A stretch of 29,875 nucleotides of DNA, from IMG/VR virus record IMGVR_UViG_3300032134_000012, positions 1 to 29,875 of that record; one strand, written 5' to 3'. A program made the position numbers and the translations under genes. The notes beneath the pieces were generated by a model. That model saw only the letters and a program-made list of their open reading frames with translations, did no database searches and had not been told where the DNA came from. Positions 16,716 through 23,322 of this stretch are shown in pieces; positions within the stretch are counted from its first letter, which is position 1, and every line of letters starts with the position of its first letter. The stretch comes from a virus.

Positions 16716-18039
16716 CTAATATCCTTTGGATTGCGGTTGCGGGTTGTTCTGGTTGCTGCGCTTCTGCTTCGGCCTTCTTGTTCTCGTCCACTCTTTCCAG
16801 GAGTGTCTTTAAATCTTCTTCTGAAATGTCTGGATTGAAATGCCGGATCAAGTCCGTGCGATCCATTAGACCTTTAGCCATCATAAATTCAAGGCGTTCA
16901 AACTCTTGCTTCTGATCTGTAGGAAATTCTATTTCGGCGAAATCCACCGAATAATTTTCACCCATATCTTTGCCCGTATGTACACGGATAATCTCACGAT
17001 CCACTTCATATCTTTCATGCTCCCAATCTCGCCATTTAGGTATATCTGATATTCTACTCTCTAAATTTTCCATCTCTAATAAACGCAATGCTGCACCGCT
17101 TGGTGCATTACCCGATTCATCCCACTTGATTCGTAGATGGTTATTGATAGCCGTTTGATTGGCGAATGATTTACTTACCTCGATCATCTGACCAAGATTG
17201 GCGGGACTCGATACAAAAGAAAACGAACTATCCGGTGGCATTAATAAAACGCGATCTATACCCAGTTTCATACGGGTTGCTTCTTCGATCCCCGTTGCTA
17301 CAGGCTGACCAAAAGCGAACCGGGTTGCCAATGCTATCTCTGTGTTCGCAATGCCTATTTGAACGGCTGCCCTTATAACATCTGAAGCACTTGTCGTATA
17401 ATCAACGAAGGTCACAGGCATCCGAGAATATGGGTTGATATTGTCGGAATTGACTTGAATCGTTCTTCCGGCTTGGTCGAACTTCAAGTGGATTCCAGGG
17501 ACTCCGTCTCTTGCTTCCGACCAGAATACGAATATGCGGTTATTCTTTGCATCTCTGCCTACCTCATATGAGACACCGAACGCACGAGATTCGCCTTCAA
17601 TGAAGTATTTCTTGAAGTAAGGAATCAAATCGTATTCTAATTGGTCACGTCCCCACTTACTTCGGAACGCCATACCGCCCGTGAGCCACGATGTTTCATT
17701 GAACTCTCTTGCGACTGAATCGAGGTGATGTGCAGACTCCATATAATCATCCGCCTGTTCGCCATTTAACATACGCTTCGGTGGATTCTTGTAGATCATA
17801 TTCCTGGCGCGGGCGAAGCGTGGCACGATTTTCTGTGGAAAAGGCGGCACTTGTTCTAATGTGGAAGGGGAGAACCATTGCTCAATATGCTGATCTACAT
17901 TCGTGTGATAATAGAAATCCAAAGCGGTTTCACGCTCTGCATTTTCTTTTTCTTCAAATCCTTTTTGCGCACGGCGTATGGATTCAAGTACGATCTGCTC
18001 GGAATGATTCGGGAGGACTACGTCGTTTACTGTCATCAT
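16708..18039 (-). CDS. Portal protein
   Basis: 443 residues. It is the second gene after the large terminase, in the standard terminase, portal, minor head order. The N-terminal part contains VPRFARARNMIYKNPPKRML, which resembles the wing/stem entry of SPP1/HK97-type portals; the C-terminal part is helical and acidic, ending in a disordered Gln/Pro-rich tail. The portal forms the dodecameric DNA channel. The start is ATGATG in a 4-base overlap with the preceding microprotein gene. Confidence 0.85.
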   Translation of the reverse strand: MMTVNDVVLPNHSEQIVLESIRRAQKGFEEKENAERETALDFYYHTNVDQHIEQWFSPSTLEQVPPFPQKIVPRFARARNMIYKNPPKRMLNGEQADDYMESAHHLDSVAREFNETSWLTGGMAFRSKWGRDQLEYDLIPYFKKYFIEGESRAFGVSYEVGRDAKNNRIFVFWSEARDGVPGIHLKFDQAGRTIQVNSDNINPYSRMPVTFVDYTTSASDVIRAAVQIGIANTEIALATRFAFGQPVATGIEEATRMKLGIDRVLLMPPDSSFSFVSSPANLGQMIEVSKSFANQTAINNHLRIKWDESGNAPSGAALRLLEMENLESRISDIPKWRDWEHERYEVDREIIRVHTGKDMGENYSVDFAEIEFPTDQKQEFERLEFMMAKGLMDRTDLIRHFNPDISEEDLKTLLERVDENKKAEAEAQQPEQPATAIQRILGG

Positions 18040-18206
18040 GCTTCAAACATCCAATTCTTATACATATCAGAACTCATTTTGTGAGTGTTATTTATTAAAC
18101 CTTTTGCTTCCCTTTTAATCTTCCTATCAATGTGAAGCCCATAAATCCATAAGCCAATGAAGAAGGCGTTGAACGTCAATGATACTCCGATTAAGAAAGC
18201 TACCAT
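18036..18206 (-). CDS. Small membrane protein between large terminase and portal
   Basis: 56 residues (MVAFLIGVSLTFNAFFIGLW...), with one N-terminal membrane helix (about 3 to 24) and a basic, then polar tail. It has an excellent Shine-Dalgarno (GGAGAG, six bases before ATG), starts within the terminase stop region (ATGGTAG) and ends in an ATGA overlap with the portal start. A membrane protein at this position is unusual. Function unknown. Confidence 0.68.
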   Translation of the reverse strand: MVAFLIGVSLTFNAFFIGLWIYGLHIDRKIKREAKGLINNTHKMSSDMYKNWMFEA

Positions 18207-19417
18207 TTAACACTCTCCATAATTCTACGCCTTGCCGGGAACAATCTATTAATCCCGTACCCGATTGCATCGCTCGCATGAGATTGGGTGCTGTCGCGCT
18301 TATCTATATCGTTTCCATACCATACGTTGCGTTCAAAGTCCATGATTAGATTCGGGCAGTTCTCACAAGAGAAGTTGCCGTCACGTATCAGTTTGTTCAC
18401 GGAGTTTACACGCTCTTTAACGGGCGGGTTTGCCTTTGGTGCGGATATACTATAACCAGGGTGATCCCTAATGATTTGATGATCTGATGCGACTGCCGAA
18501 GATTTTCTGGCCGATCCGGAACTATCGGGAAATATCTTGGCTTCCGGGTATCGCTTTACCAACTCCTCAACCATATCATAAGTGTTCGCGTTCTTTAGTC
18601 TTACTTCATCGAATACGTGTATCCAATTGGGACCTATATAGAATATCTCTGAACTCATTGCATCCACGTTGAAATCCATCGAGATTCCAATGGGCAATTC
18701 TTTGCTCTTTAGGTCTAACCGTTCAATGACGTGCTTCTCCCTGTCGAAATCTTTATATACTCGCCCTTGTGTTAGATTGACAAACTTACCATGCACATAG
18801 GCTTCGATCTGTTCTTCTGAATAAGCCTGTAAAAGACTCTGCTTATAATCGTCGGGAAGATATGGATTGTCTAACGTGGAAGCCTGTATAATACCTATAT
18901 CAAGGTCGGGATCGTTAGCTAATGTGAATCCCCAGTTAAGCTGCTCCGGTGTTCCGGTAAGAAATATCTGCGACTTCTTCGCTTCTGGATGACGTACACG
19001 GGCGATCATCTGTTCAAATACCTCACGCTTTTGTATGAATGGTTCATCTATAACCGCCCATCCAATATTCGGACCACGCAATGAATCTGGTTTATCTCCG
19101 GATCCAAGCCATAGTTTGCCGCCCCAATTATGGAAGATGAACTCGCTTCGTTGCTGATTGTATGTATAATCAATCCCGGCACGATTACATAATTCCTTCA
19201 GCGTTATAATGATCGTCTTGGTGGCTAATTGATGTGAAGGCGACACGTACATTCCCGGTACAGGACTGTTCAAATAACTCATGTACAGGGATTTCAATGC
19301 CCCGATATAAGTCTTGCCCGATCCGTACCCGCCAATCAATAGGACAATTCGATTTGGCATATCCCAGAATCGCCGTTGATGTTTGAGCATCTTGTCTTTT
19401 TTTATACGAAAGATCAC
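18200..19417 (-). CDS. terL: Terminase large subunit
   Basis: 405 residues starting with GTG (GTGA overlap with the upstream gene). The ATPase domain has Walker A GGYGSGKT (29 to 36), Walker B GWAVIDEP (119 to 126) with the catalytic Glu, and motif III LTGTP (153 to 157). The nuclease domain has the acidic residues expected: D248 in ISMDFN, D298 in IFPDSSG, and D383 in SHASDAIGY. It is the packaging motor and nuclease. The family looks like a Terminase_3/6-type enzyme. The packaging mode (cos or headful) is not decided by sequence. Confidence 0.95.
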   Translation of the reverse strand: MIFRIKKDKMLKHQRRFWDMPNRIVLLIGGYGSGKTYIGALKSLYMSYLNSPVPGMYVSPSHQLATKTIIITLKELCNRAGIDYTYNQQRSEFIFHNWGGKLWLGSGDKPDSLRGPNIGWAVIDEPFIQKREVFEQMIARVRHPEAKKSQIFLTGTPEQLNWGFTLANDPDLDIGIIQASTLDNPYLPDDYKQSLLQAYSEEQIEAYVHGKFVNLTQGRVYKDFDREKHVIERLDLKSKELPIGISMDFNVDAMSSEIFYIGPNWIHVFDEVRLKNANTYDMVEELVKRYPEAKIFPDSSGSARKSSAVASDHQIIRDHPGYSISAPKANPPVKERVNSVNKLIRDGNFSCENCPNLIMDFERNVWYGNDIDKRDSTQSHASDAIGYGINRLFPARRRIMESVKW

Positions 19418-19728
19418 TCAATTACAATTTCATCTTTCCGAATGCGTTGCTCCACGTACTCTCTCGGCTTGCCTTCCACTCGGTTCATATATATTTCGGC
19501 AGCCTTTAGCGATCCATTCTCTGCCATACTTAATACTTTATTTAGAATCTTTTCTTTCCTCGTCTTGCCTTTACCATCTTCTGCTTCAGCAAGTTCTTTG
19601 AATAAGTCTGACATTGATCCGTGCCTACCATTTGGATTGGCGTTATTACCCGGTTCGAACTGCACTCCCGCCGAATTTCCTTTGGTAAATTGTCCATTAG
19701 ACCGTCGATTTGCCGTCGCTTCAGCCAT
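19414..19728 (-). CDS. terS: Probable terminase small subunit
   Basis: 104 residues from ATG 19728. The N-terminus has an NGQFTKGNSAGVQFEPGNN segment followed by NPNGR, like DUF5681-type N-termini of small-terminase-like proteins. A helical region follows (about 40 to 90). It is directly upstream of the large terminase. It probably binds the packaging site. An HTH is not obvious, so this is position plus N-terminal motif. Confidence 0.68.
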   Translation of the reverse strand: MAEATANRRSNGQFTKGNSAGVQFEPGNNANPNGRHGSMSDLFKELAEAEDGKGKTRKEKILNKVLSMAENGSLKAAEIYMNRVEGKPREYVEQRIRKDEIVIE

Positions 19729-19909
19729 CGTTATCAACCAACGCCATTACTAAAGGCGTATCTATCTTGTCCATTAAATCTTTTACTTTGTGAGAATCAA
19801 TCTCATATACGTCAAATTCGAGTCTCCAGGTGTGTGTCATCTTGAGATTCTTAATACCAACCAACTCCACGTTTAATGCAACGCCTTCACTTTGGTCCAT
19901 ATTTACCAT
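19721..19909 (-). CDS. Small protein, unknown function
   Basis: 62 residues, or 59 if the second Met (MDQSEG) is used. It reads as a small mixed alpha/beta protein (LVGIKNLKMTHTWRLEFDVY, then HKVKDLMDKI). It overlaps the FmdB-like gene upstream and the small terminase downstream. No family recognised. Confidence 0.6.
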   Translation of the reverse strand: MVNMDQSEGVALNVELVGIKNLKMTHTWRLEFDVYEIDSHKVKDLMDKIDTPLVMALVDNDG

Positions 19910-20081
19910 AATCGGTATCGTGGAATCCCGTGCCTTTGAGTATGAATGATATTTGTGATATTACTTTATCCGTACGAAATGAGTCGCACTTCGGACATTG
20001 TTCGTCTGATTCATCGTCCATAGGTCGGAGAGTTTCCCAGACCCACAAACAATGATTGCATTTGAAGTCGTATCGTATCAT
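19887..20081 (-). CDS. FmdB-like zinc-ribbon protein
   Basis: 64 residues. YDFKCNHCLWVWETLRPM with C8, C11, C29 and C32 forms a zinc ribbon of the FmdB (Zinc_ribbon_8) type, followed by the FILKGTGFHDTDYGKYG tail common in this family. It lies just before the terminase genes. FmdB-like proteins are thought to be regulators, but the phage role is unknown. The start codon directly abuts a 14-base palindrome and has no clear Shine-Dalgarno. Confidence 0.8.
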   Translation of the reverse strand: MIRYDFKCNHCLWVWETLRPMDDESDEQCPKCDSFRTDKVISQISFILKGTGFHDTDYGKYGPK

Positions 20082-20094
20082 CTATCGCGATAGA
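20081..20094. promoter_or_regulatory. Perfect 14-base palindrome at the FmdB-like start
   Basis: TCTATCGCGATAGA is its own reverse complement and touches the ATG of the FmdB-like gene, occupying the space where a Shine-Dalgarno would be. It could be an operator or an RNA hairpin that limits initiation. It lies at the border between early and packaging genes. Confidence 0.45.
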
Positions 20095-20104
20095 GGTACG
20101 CCCA

Positions 20105-20161
20105 TTATTCCTGTTTACCGCCTGTCATTTGTCTGATTTGCCAGAAATGCGGGTAGGGCAA
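20105..20161 (-). CDS. Candidate 18-residue leader peptide
   Basis: A TTG with an AGAGGGG element seven bases upstream opens an 18-codon frame (PYPHFWQIRQMTGGKQE after the start). Its stop TAA overlaps the ATG of a 7-codon frame (20082..20105, MGVPLSR), whose TAG directly precedes the FmdB-like ATG. A chain of short coupled frames would explain how the FmdB-like gene is translated without its own Shine-Dalgarno. Coding is not proven. Confidence 0.3.
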   Translation of the reverse strand: MPYPHFWQIRQMTGGKQE

Positions 20162-20179
20162 TGAGACACCCCTCTACCC
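20151..20179 (-). promoter_or_regulatory. Hairpin downstream of the sigma-like gene
   Basis: GGGTAG (20151..20156) and CTACCC (20174..20179) form a perfect 6-base-pair stem 12 bases after the stop of the sigma-like gene. No T-run follows on the minus strand, so it is not a normal terminator. The loop contains the Shine-Dalgarno-like and TTG start of the candidate leader peptide. Confidence 0.35.
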
Positions 20180-20191
20180 TATTGTGGTGAT

Positions 20192-20494
20192 TTAAACGGT
20201 CTGGAAGTGTTTGCAGGCGCGATGGAAGGCTTGAGATGCCGCTTGCGGGGACATGCCCTTGAGATCGGCGATCCCCGAAAATGAGAACCCCTGTATTGTG
20301 TGCATATATACTATATCTCTCTGTAAATCAGATAGTTGCGGCCATGCAGATTCGGTATCCTTTGCAAAATTCATTTCATCGGAATCGTATTGATCCTTAT
20401 GATATAAATATTCTACGGCTAATTTGAAAACGTTTAATCTTTTGATCGCTTTTTCAGTTTGTTCCGCCGCTTCTAAATTATAGCCTTGATCCAT
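20192..20494 (-). CDS. Sigma region-4-like late gene regulator
   Basis: 100 residues. Residues about 53 to 98 (LSDLQRDIVYMHTIQGFSFS and GIADLKGMSPQAASQAFHRA) look like a sigma-70 region 4 helix-turn-helix: LQRDIVYMH as the first helix, GIADLKGMS as the turn, PQAASQAFHRA as recognition helix. There is no region 2, so it is probably not a full sigma factor. Its place just upstream of the packaging genes matches ArpU/RinA-type activators of late genes. It is coupled to the upstream microprotein by a TAATG overlap. Confidence 0.7.
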   Translation of the reverse strand: MDQGYNLEAAEQTEKAIKRLNVFKLAVEYLYHKDQYDSDEMNFAKDTESAWPQLSDLQRDIVYMHTIQGFSFSGIADLKGMSPQAASQAFHRACKHFQTV

Positions 20495-20619
20495 TATTTA
20501 AAATACCTATCATAAATTTCATGGCAAAAAGCACTTAACATCACCAATCCAAAGGCAAACAACGCCATTCCCATCCCCAGACATAAGACCGATCCAGATA
20601 ATTTGACGATCCAATCCAT
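20494..20619 (-). CDS. Membrane microprotein
   Basis: 41 residues (MDWIVKLSGSVLCLGMGMAL...), essentially one long hydrophobic helix with a short charged C-terminus. It starts in a TGATG overlap with the upstream stop and ends in a TAATG overlap with the sigma-like gene, so both junctions fit exactly. No family recognised. Confidence 0.65.
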   Translation of the reverse strand: MDWIVKLSGSVLCLGMGMALFAFGLVMLSAFCHEIYDRYFK

Positions 20620-20852
20620 CAGAACGGCAACCCATCATTCGTTTTAGGTTTGAACTCATTTTTATAAGCATAATGTGTCGCGCCTTTTTCAGACGGCTCC
20701 CGGCGTTTAGCTATGGTAAGGTTCACCCATCCATTCGGTTCGGCGATCTCGACCAATTCATCCACGTTTAAGGCGACATTTAGTAGGCTCCCGCCATCGT
20801 CAAACGTCTTTTCAACTATCTTGCACTTGTTGATGTACTGTTTTTCTGGCAT
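20619..20852 (-). CDS. Small protein with an SSB-like acidic/LPF C-terminal tail
   Basis: 77 residues. A beta-rich core (DELVEIAEPNGWVNLTIAKR, then THYAYKNEFKP) ends with NDGLPF, close to the DDDIPF-type C-terminal tip by which SSB recruits partners. The core is too short for a full OB fold of usual SSB. It may be a small ssDNA-binding or replisome-contacting protein; this is inferred. GAAGGGA lies upstream of the ATG. Confidence 0.62.
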   Translation of the reverse strand: MPEKQYINKCKIVEKTFDDGGSLLNVALNVDELVEIAEPNGWVNLTIAKRREPSEKGATHYAYKNEFKPKTNDGLPF

Positions 20853-20949
20853 CTTTTCTTTCCCTTCGTTTCTTTGATTTGTATTCTGCGATTTCTTTTC
20901 GCTTGATTATCTTGATCCGTTTTCTTTGTTTTGCTTTTTTATTTGGCAT
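20812..20949 (-). CDS. Highly basic small protein
   Basis: 45 residues (MPNKKAKQRKRIKIIKRKEI...), nearly half Lys and Arg, overlapping the next gene by 41 bases in another frame. Small proteins starting MPNKKAKQRKR are common in phage genomes and probably bind nucleic acid. The Shine-Dalgarno (AGAAAGCGAAT) is only moderate. Confidence 0.6.
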   Translation of the reverse strand: MPNKKAKQRKRIKIIKRKEIAEYKSKKRRERKDARKTVHQQVQDS

Positions 20950-21038
20950 ATTCGCTTTCTAATTCTTTGAGGTCACGGCAGCATTCTCCGGCCAAACAAT
21001 CGACTCTTTTCTATAGTCAACATACGAAAAGATCGTGG
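20950..21038 (-). other. Short gap without an assured gene
   Basis: Between the Cys/His gene and the basic protein gene. A 19-codon frame from a TTG (with CCRDLKELESEYAK near its end) runs into the basic protein start, but has no clear Shine-Dalgarno. Nothing else seen. Confidence 0.3.
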
Positions 21039-21230
21039 TTATGCACTTTTGACCTCAAGTTTCAATTTGTAAATATCTTCTAATAATTCCCTTACATTCT
21101 CAACGTGCTTTGAACAGGCATAAGCAAGCGTAATCGTTTCTCCATCCCTTATATCTGTAAATTCATAGTCAGCCCTGGTAAGGCATGAACCTTGTTTGCA
21201 TACCTTCGGGTAAAGTTTATCCACCTTCAT
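21039..21230 (-). CDS. Small Cys/His protein, unknown function
   Basis: 63 residues with Cys residues at 11, 16 and 39 and a His at 42 (VCKQGSCLTRADYEF, ACSKH), which could bind a metal. A C-terminal helix (ENVRELLEDIYKLKLEV) follows. It starts in an ATGA overlap with the exonuclease gene. No family recognised. Confidence 0.6.
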   Translation of the reverse strand: MKVDKLYPKVCKQGSCLTRADYEFTDIRDGETITLAYACSKHVENVRELLEDIYKLKLEVKSA

Positions 21231-22162
21231 TTTGCTACGCTTCTCATATTAGTTTGGGCATAATTGGAGTTTTTCTTATGCCGGATATATGGTGTTTTAC
21301 ATCCCTGGCATCTATACACCGGGAATTGATTAGCCGAAGTAAAATATGTGGCTTCTGTTTCGTCCAGGTGTTCGCATCCGCAATTCGGGCAAACATCCAT
21401 CTCCATCAATACACCCAGATTCGGATGATTCTTGATATAAGGCCGGAGTTTTAAATATACTTGCTCCAATCCCATTACATCGTGGCGGTTATATTCAGCC
21501 ATTTCATCGAGTCTTTTTTGATCCCCGGCCATACAATCAACCCACAACTTAAATTCTGTCGATAATTTCTGTGGAAGTTTGAAGTGTTTGGTGAGGAAGT
21601 CTTGCTTATATGAAACAAAGGCAAATTCCCTTCTTGCCACCTTCAGCGTATCAACGGTCCTAAACGGTGACGGCGGGTTCATTTCGTTATCAATAAATCG
21701 AGCGTTCAATTTCCTTATATCGAATCTATCACCATTATGACCGATAACAATATCCGCTTCATCAAGCAGCTTCCAGATGGACTTTAAAATACGGCTATCA
21801 TCTCTTGCTATTGATTCGTCTGGAGTAACAATATCGGATAAGATCGTGTCATCATATAGCCACTTCGCCGCCCAGGATAAACAGAACCACGACTTTTCTT
21901 CACCATTTTCGTCTTTAATTATATTCGTGTGGGGGATGAATTGCTTATAAAGTCCCCAGACATATACTTCCATCAATGCAGTTTCAATATCAAACAGGAG
22001 GATTTTAGGTAAATCGGTTTGTGGCGAATCCATCGGAACCGAAAACCTCCGCCCGCAACTATTACACTTGTATCTTTGTAGGTTTCGTTCTAACGAATTT
22101 GAAAATCTAACGCCATGTTTAATTGAGAATGTAGAGTTACACTTCGGACAAATCGCTTTCAT
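21227..22162 (-). CDS. RNase H-like 3'-5' exonuclease with two zinc ribbons
   Basis: 311 residues. An N-terminal zinc ribbon (CPKC at 5 to 8, CNSC at 33 to 36) is followed by a DnaQ/RNase_H_2-like exonuclease core: motif I LLFDIET (D58, E60), motif II VIGHNGDRFDIRKLN (D145/D148), motif III YNRHD (224 to 228) of the DEDDy type. A second zinc ribbon (CPNCGC at 258, CQGC at 285) closes the protein. There is no polymerase domain. It may process DNA ends, or proofread or degrade host DNA. It overlaps the nuclease gene by 26 bases, part of the cassette containing the TET/JBP gene. Confidence 0.82.
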   Translation of the reverse strand: MKAICPKCNSTFSIKHGVRFSNSLERNLQRYKCNSCGRRFSVPMDSPQTDLPKILLFDIETALMEVYVWGLYKQFIPHTNIIKDENGEEKSWFCLSWAAKWLYDDTILSDIVTPDESIARDDSRILKSIWKLLDEADIVIGHNGDRFDIRKLNARFIDNEMNPPSPFRTVDTLKVARREFAFVSYKQDFLTKHFKLPQKLSTEFKLWVDCMAGDQKRLDEMAEYNRHDVMGLEQVYLKLRPYIKNHPNLGVLMEMDVCPNCGCEHLDETEATYFTSANQFPVYRCQGCKTPYIRHKKNSNYAQTNMRSVAK

Positions 22163-22634
22163 TGTTTTCTCTCTGGTATGTGGTTAATTCTGATTGATCC
22201 AAGACATAACCCGGTCCGCGTCCCAAATCTTTAATATTTTCGTCTTTGAACAATTCCGATCCTTTCGCCATTCCTATAAATCTAAAATGAGGTATCTTTC
22301 CTGTTAACAAAGCATAAAGATCGGCTTGTCTCATTTTTTTTGAACGGACTGCCAACAGACGACCGTTTCTGTATTTTGTTGTTTTTACATCCACTGTTCC
22401 TTCGGGTATATCCGCATCGTATTCATCAATTTCTCCAACCATAAGATTAGGATATACGTTCATTGCTTTACAAAATGCAATTTCACCGGCAGCACCATTT
22501 AAATCGGTTTCATAATCGCTTTGACTGCCAACGCGAAGATTTGGTCTACCTTTTTTCCTTGCGAGTTCATGGCGTTTTTTTCCAACACATTTCGCAAGTC
22601 TAATTTCTATTTCGTTTAAAGTAATTTCAATCAT
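22137..22634 (-). CDS. PD-(D/E)XK-like nuclease
   Basis: 165 residues. NGAAGEIAFCKAMNV (E51 on the first helix), then DADIPEGTVDVKTTKYRNGR, with an acidic residue near 73 to 75 and DVK (D82, K84), fits the restriction-endonuclease-like core. The family is seen in phages as Holliday junction resolvase-like or recombination nuclease. It overlaps the FkbM-type gene by 8 bases. It could cut host DNA that lacks the phage modification, but that is a guess. Confidence 0.65.
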   Translation of the reverse strand: MIEITLNEIEIRLAKCVGKKRHELARKKGRPNLRVGSQSDYETDLNGAAGEIAFCKAMNVYPNLMVGEIDEYDADIPEGTVDVKTTKYRNGRLLAVRSKKMRQADLYALLTGKIPHFRFIGMAKGSELFKDENIKDLGRGPGYVLDQSELTTYQRENNESDLSEV

Positions 22635-23322
22635 GTTTTTTACAAAAAATTATCTGATCTATAAATCCGCCCCACAGACCTTTTTCGCCTTTATGTTTTT
22701 GGTTATGAAAACTGTTTTGTATCTTTATTTCAAAATGCTTTTTTAATATTTCAATACAATGAAAAAAATCATCCATTTTTCTATTTTTTGTGAATGAATA
22801 TTCAAATACCAGTTTTTTTATATTTCTAAAATCATGTTCGTTTTCAAGTATTTCTAATTCAGAACCTTCAATATCCAATTTAATAGCGTTTATATCGCTA
22901 TAAATTTGTAAAATATTATCGAACGCAACGCAATCAATTGATTGTTTTTTTAATTCTTTTTTATAATGCGTGTTTATCGCATGTCGCCAGGTGTTCGGTG
23001 CGATGTGTAATAACGCTTTTCCATCGCTTTGGGTTATTGCTCTTTTATCGTTGATTATTTCGACATCATATTTTTTCTTTAAATAATTTGTATTTTTTTC
23101 CAGGAGTTCAAAGTTTGATTTTTCTGGTTCAAAGCAATAAATTTTTTTTGATCCTTTTTTTGCTGCATATTCTGCAAAAATTCCTATCTGTGCGCCGCCG
23201 TCTAACCATACGTCTCCTGGTTCGGCATCAAAATTAATATTCTTTTTCTTGTAGGCCTTCCTGTTCAAAATCTCATCGATTACTTTTTCATCCGTTGTGT
23301 TTTCTCTGTACATAAATGGCAT
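22627..23322 (-). CDS. FkbM-family SAM-dependent methyltransferase
   Basis: 231 residues. Motif I VWLDGGAQIGIFAEYAA (38 to 54), the acidic strand IYCFEPEKSNFELLEKN (61 to 77, Glu for SAM ribose) and IKLDIEGSELEIL (147 to 159) are the FkbM family signature. Characterised FkbM enzymes O-methylate hydroxyl groups. The start lies in a TAATG overlap with the TET/JBP-like gene, so the two are made together. I infer that it may methylate the hydroxyl made by the dioxygenase, on DNA; a glycan substrate is the main alternative. Confidence 0.85.
   Translation of the reverse strand: MPFMYRENTTDEKVIDEILNRKAYKKKNINFDAEPGDVWLDGGAQIGIFAEYAAKKGSKKIYCFEPEKSNFELLEKNTNYLKKKYDVEIINDKRAITQSDGKALLHIAPNTWRHAINTHYKKELKKQSIDCVAFDNILQIYSDINAIKLDIEGSELEILENEHDFRNIKKLVFEYSFTKNRKMDDFFHCIEILKKHFEIKIQNSFHNQKHKGEKGLWGGFIDQIIFCKKHD

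Noticed and set aside
21227-22162. DNA polymerase reading of the exonuclease gene
   Set aside because: Only the DEDDy exonuclease core and zinc ribbons are present; polymerase palm motifs are absent and the protein is too short.
22627-23322. DNA C5- or N6-methyltransferase instead of FkbM
   Set aside because: No PC/ENV or DPPY-type motif; the LDIEGSE and FEPE motifs point to FkbM.
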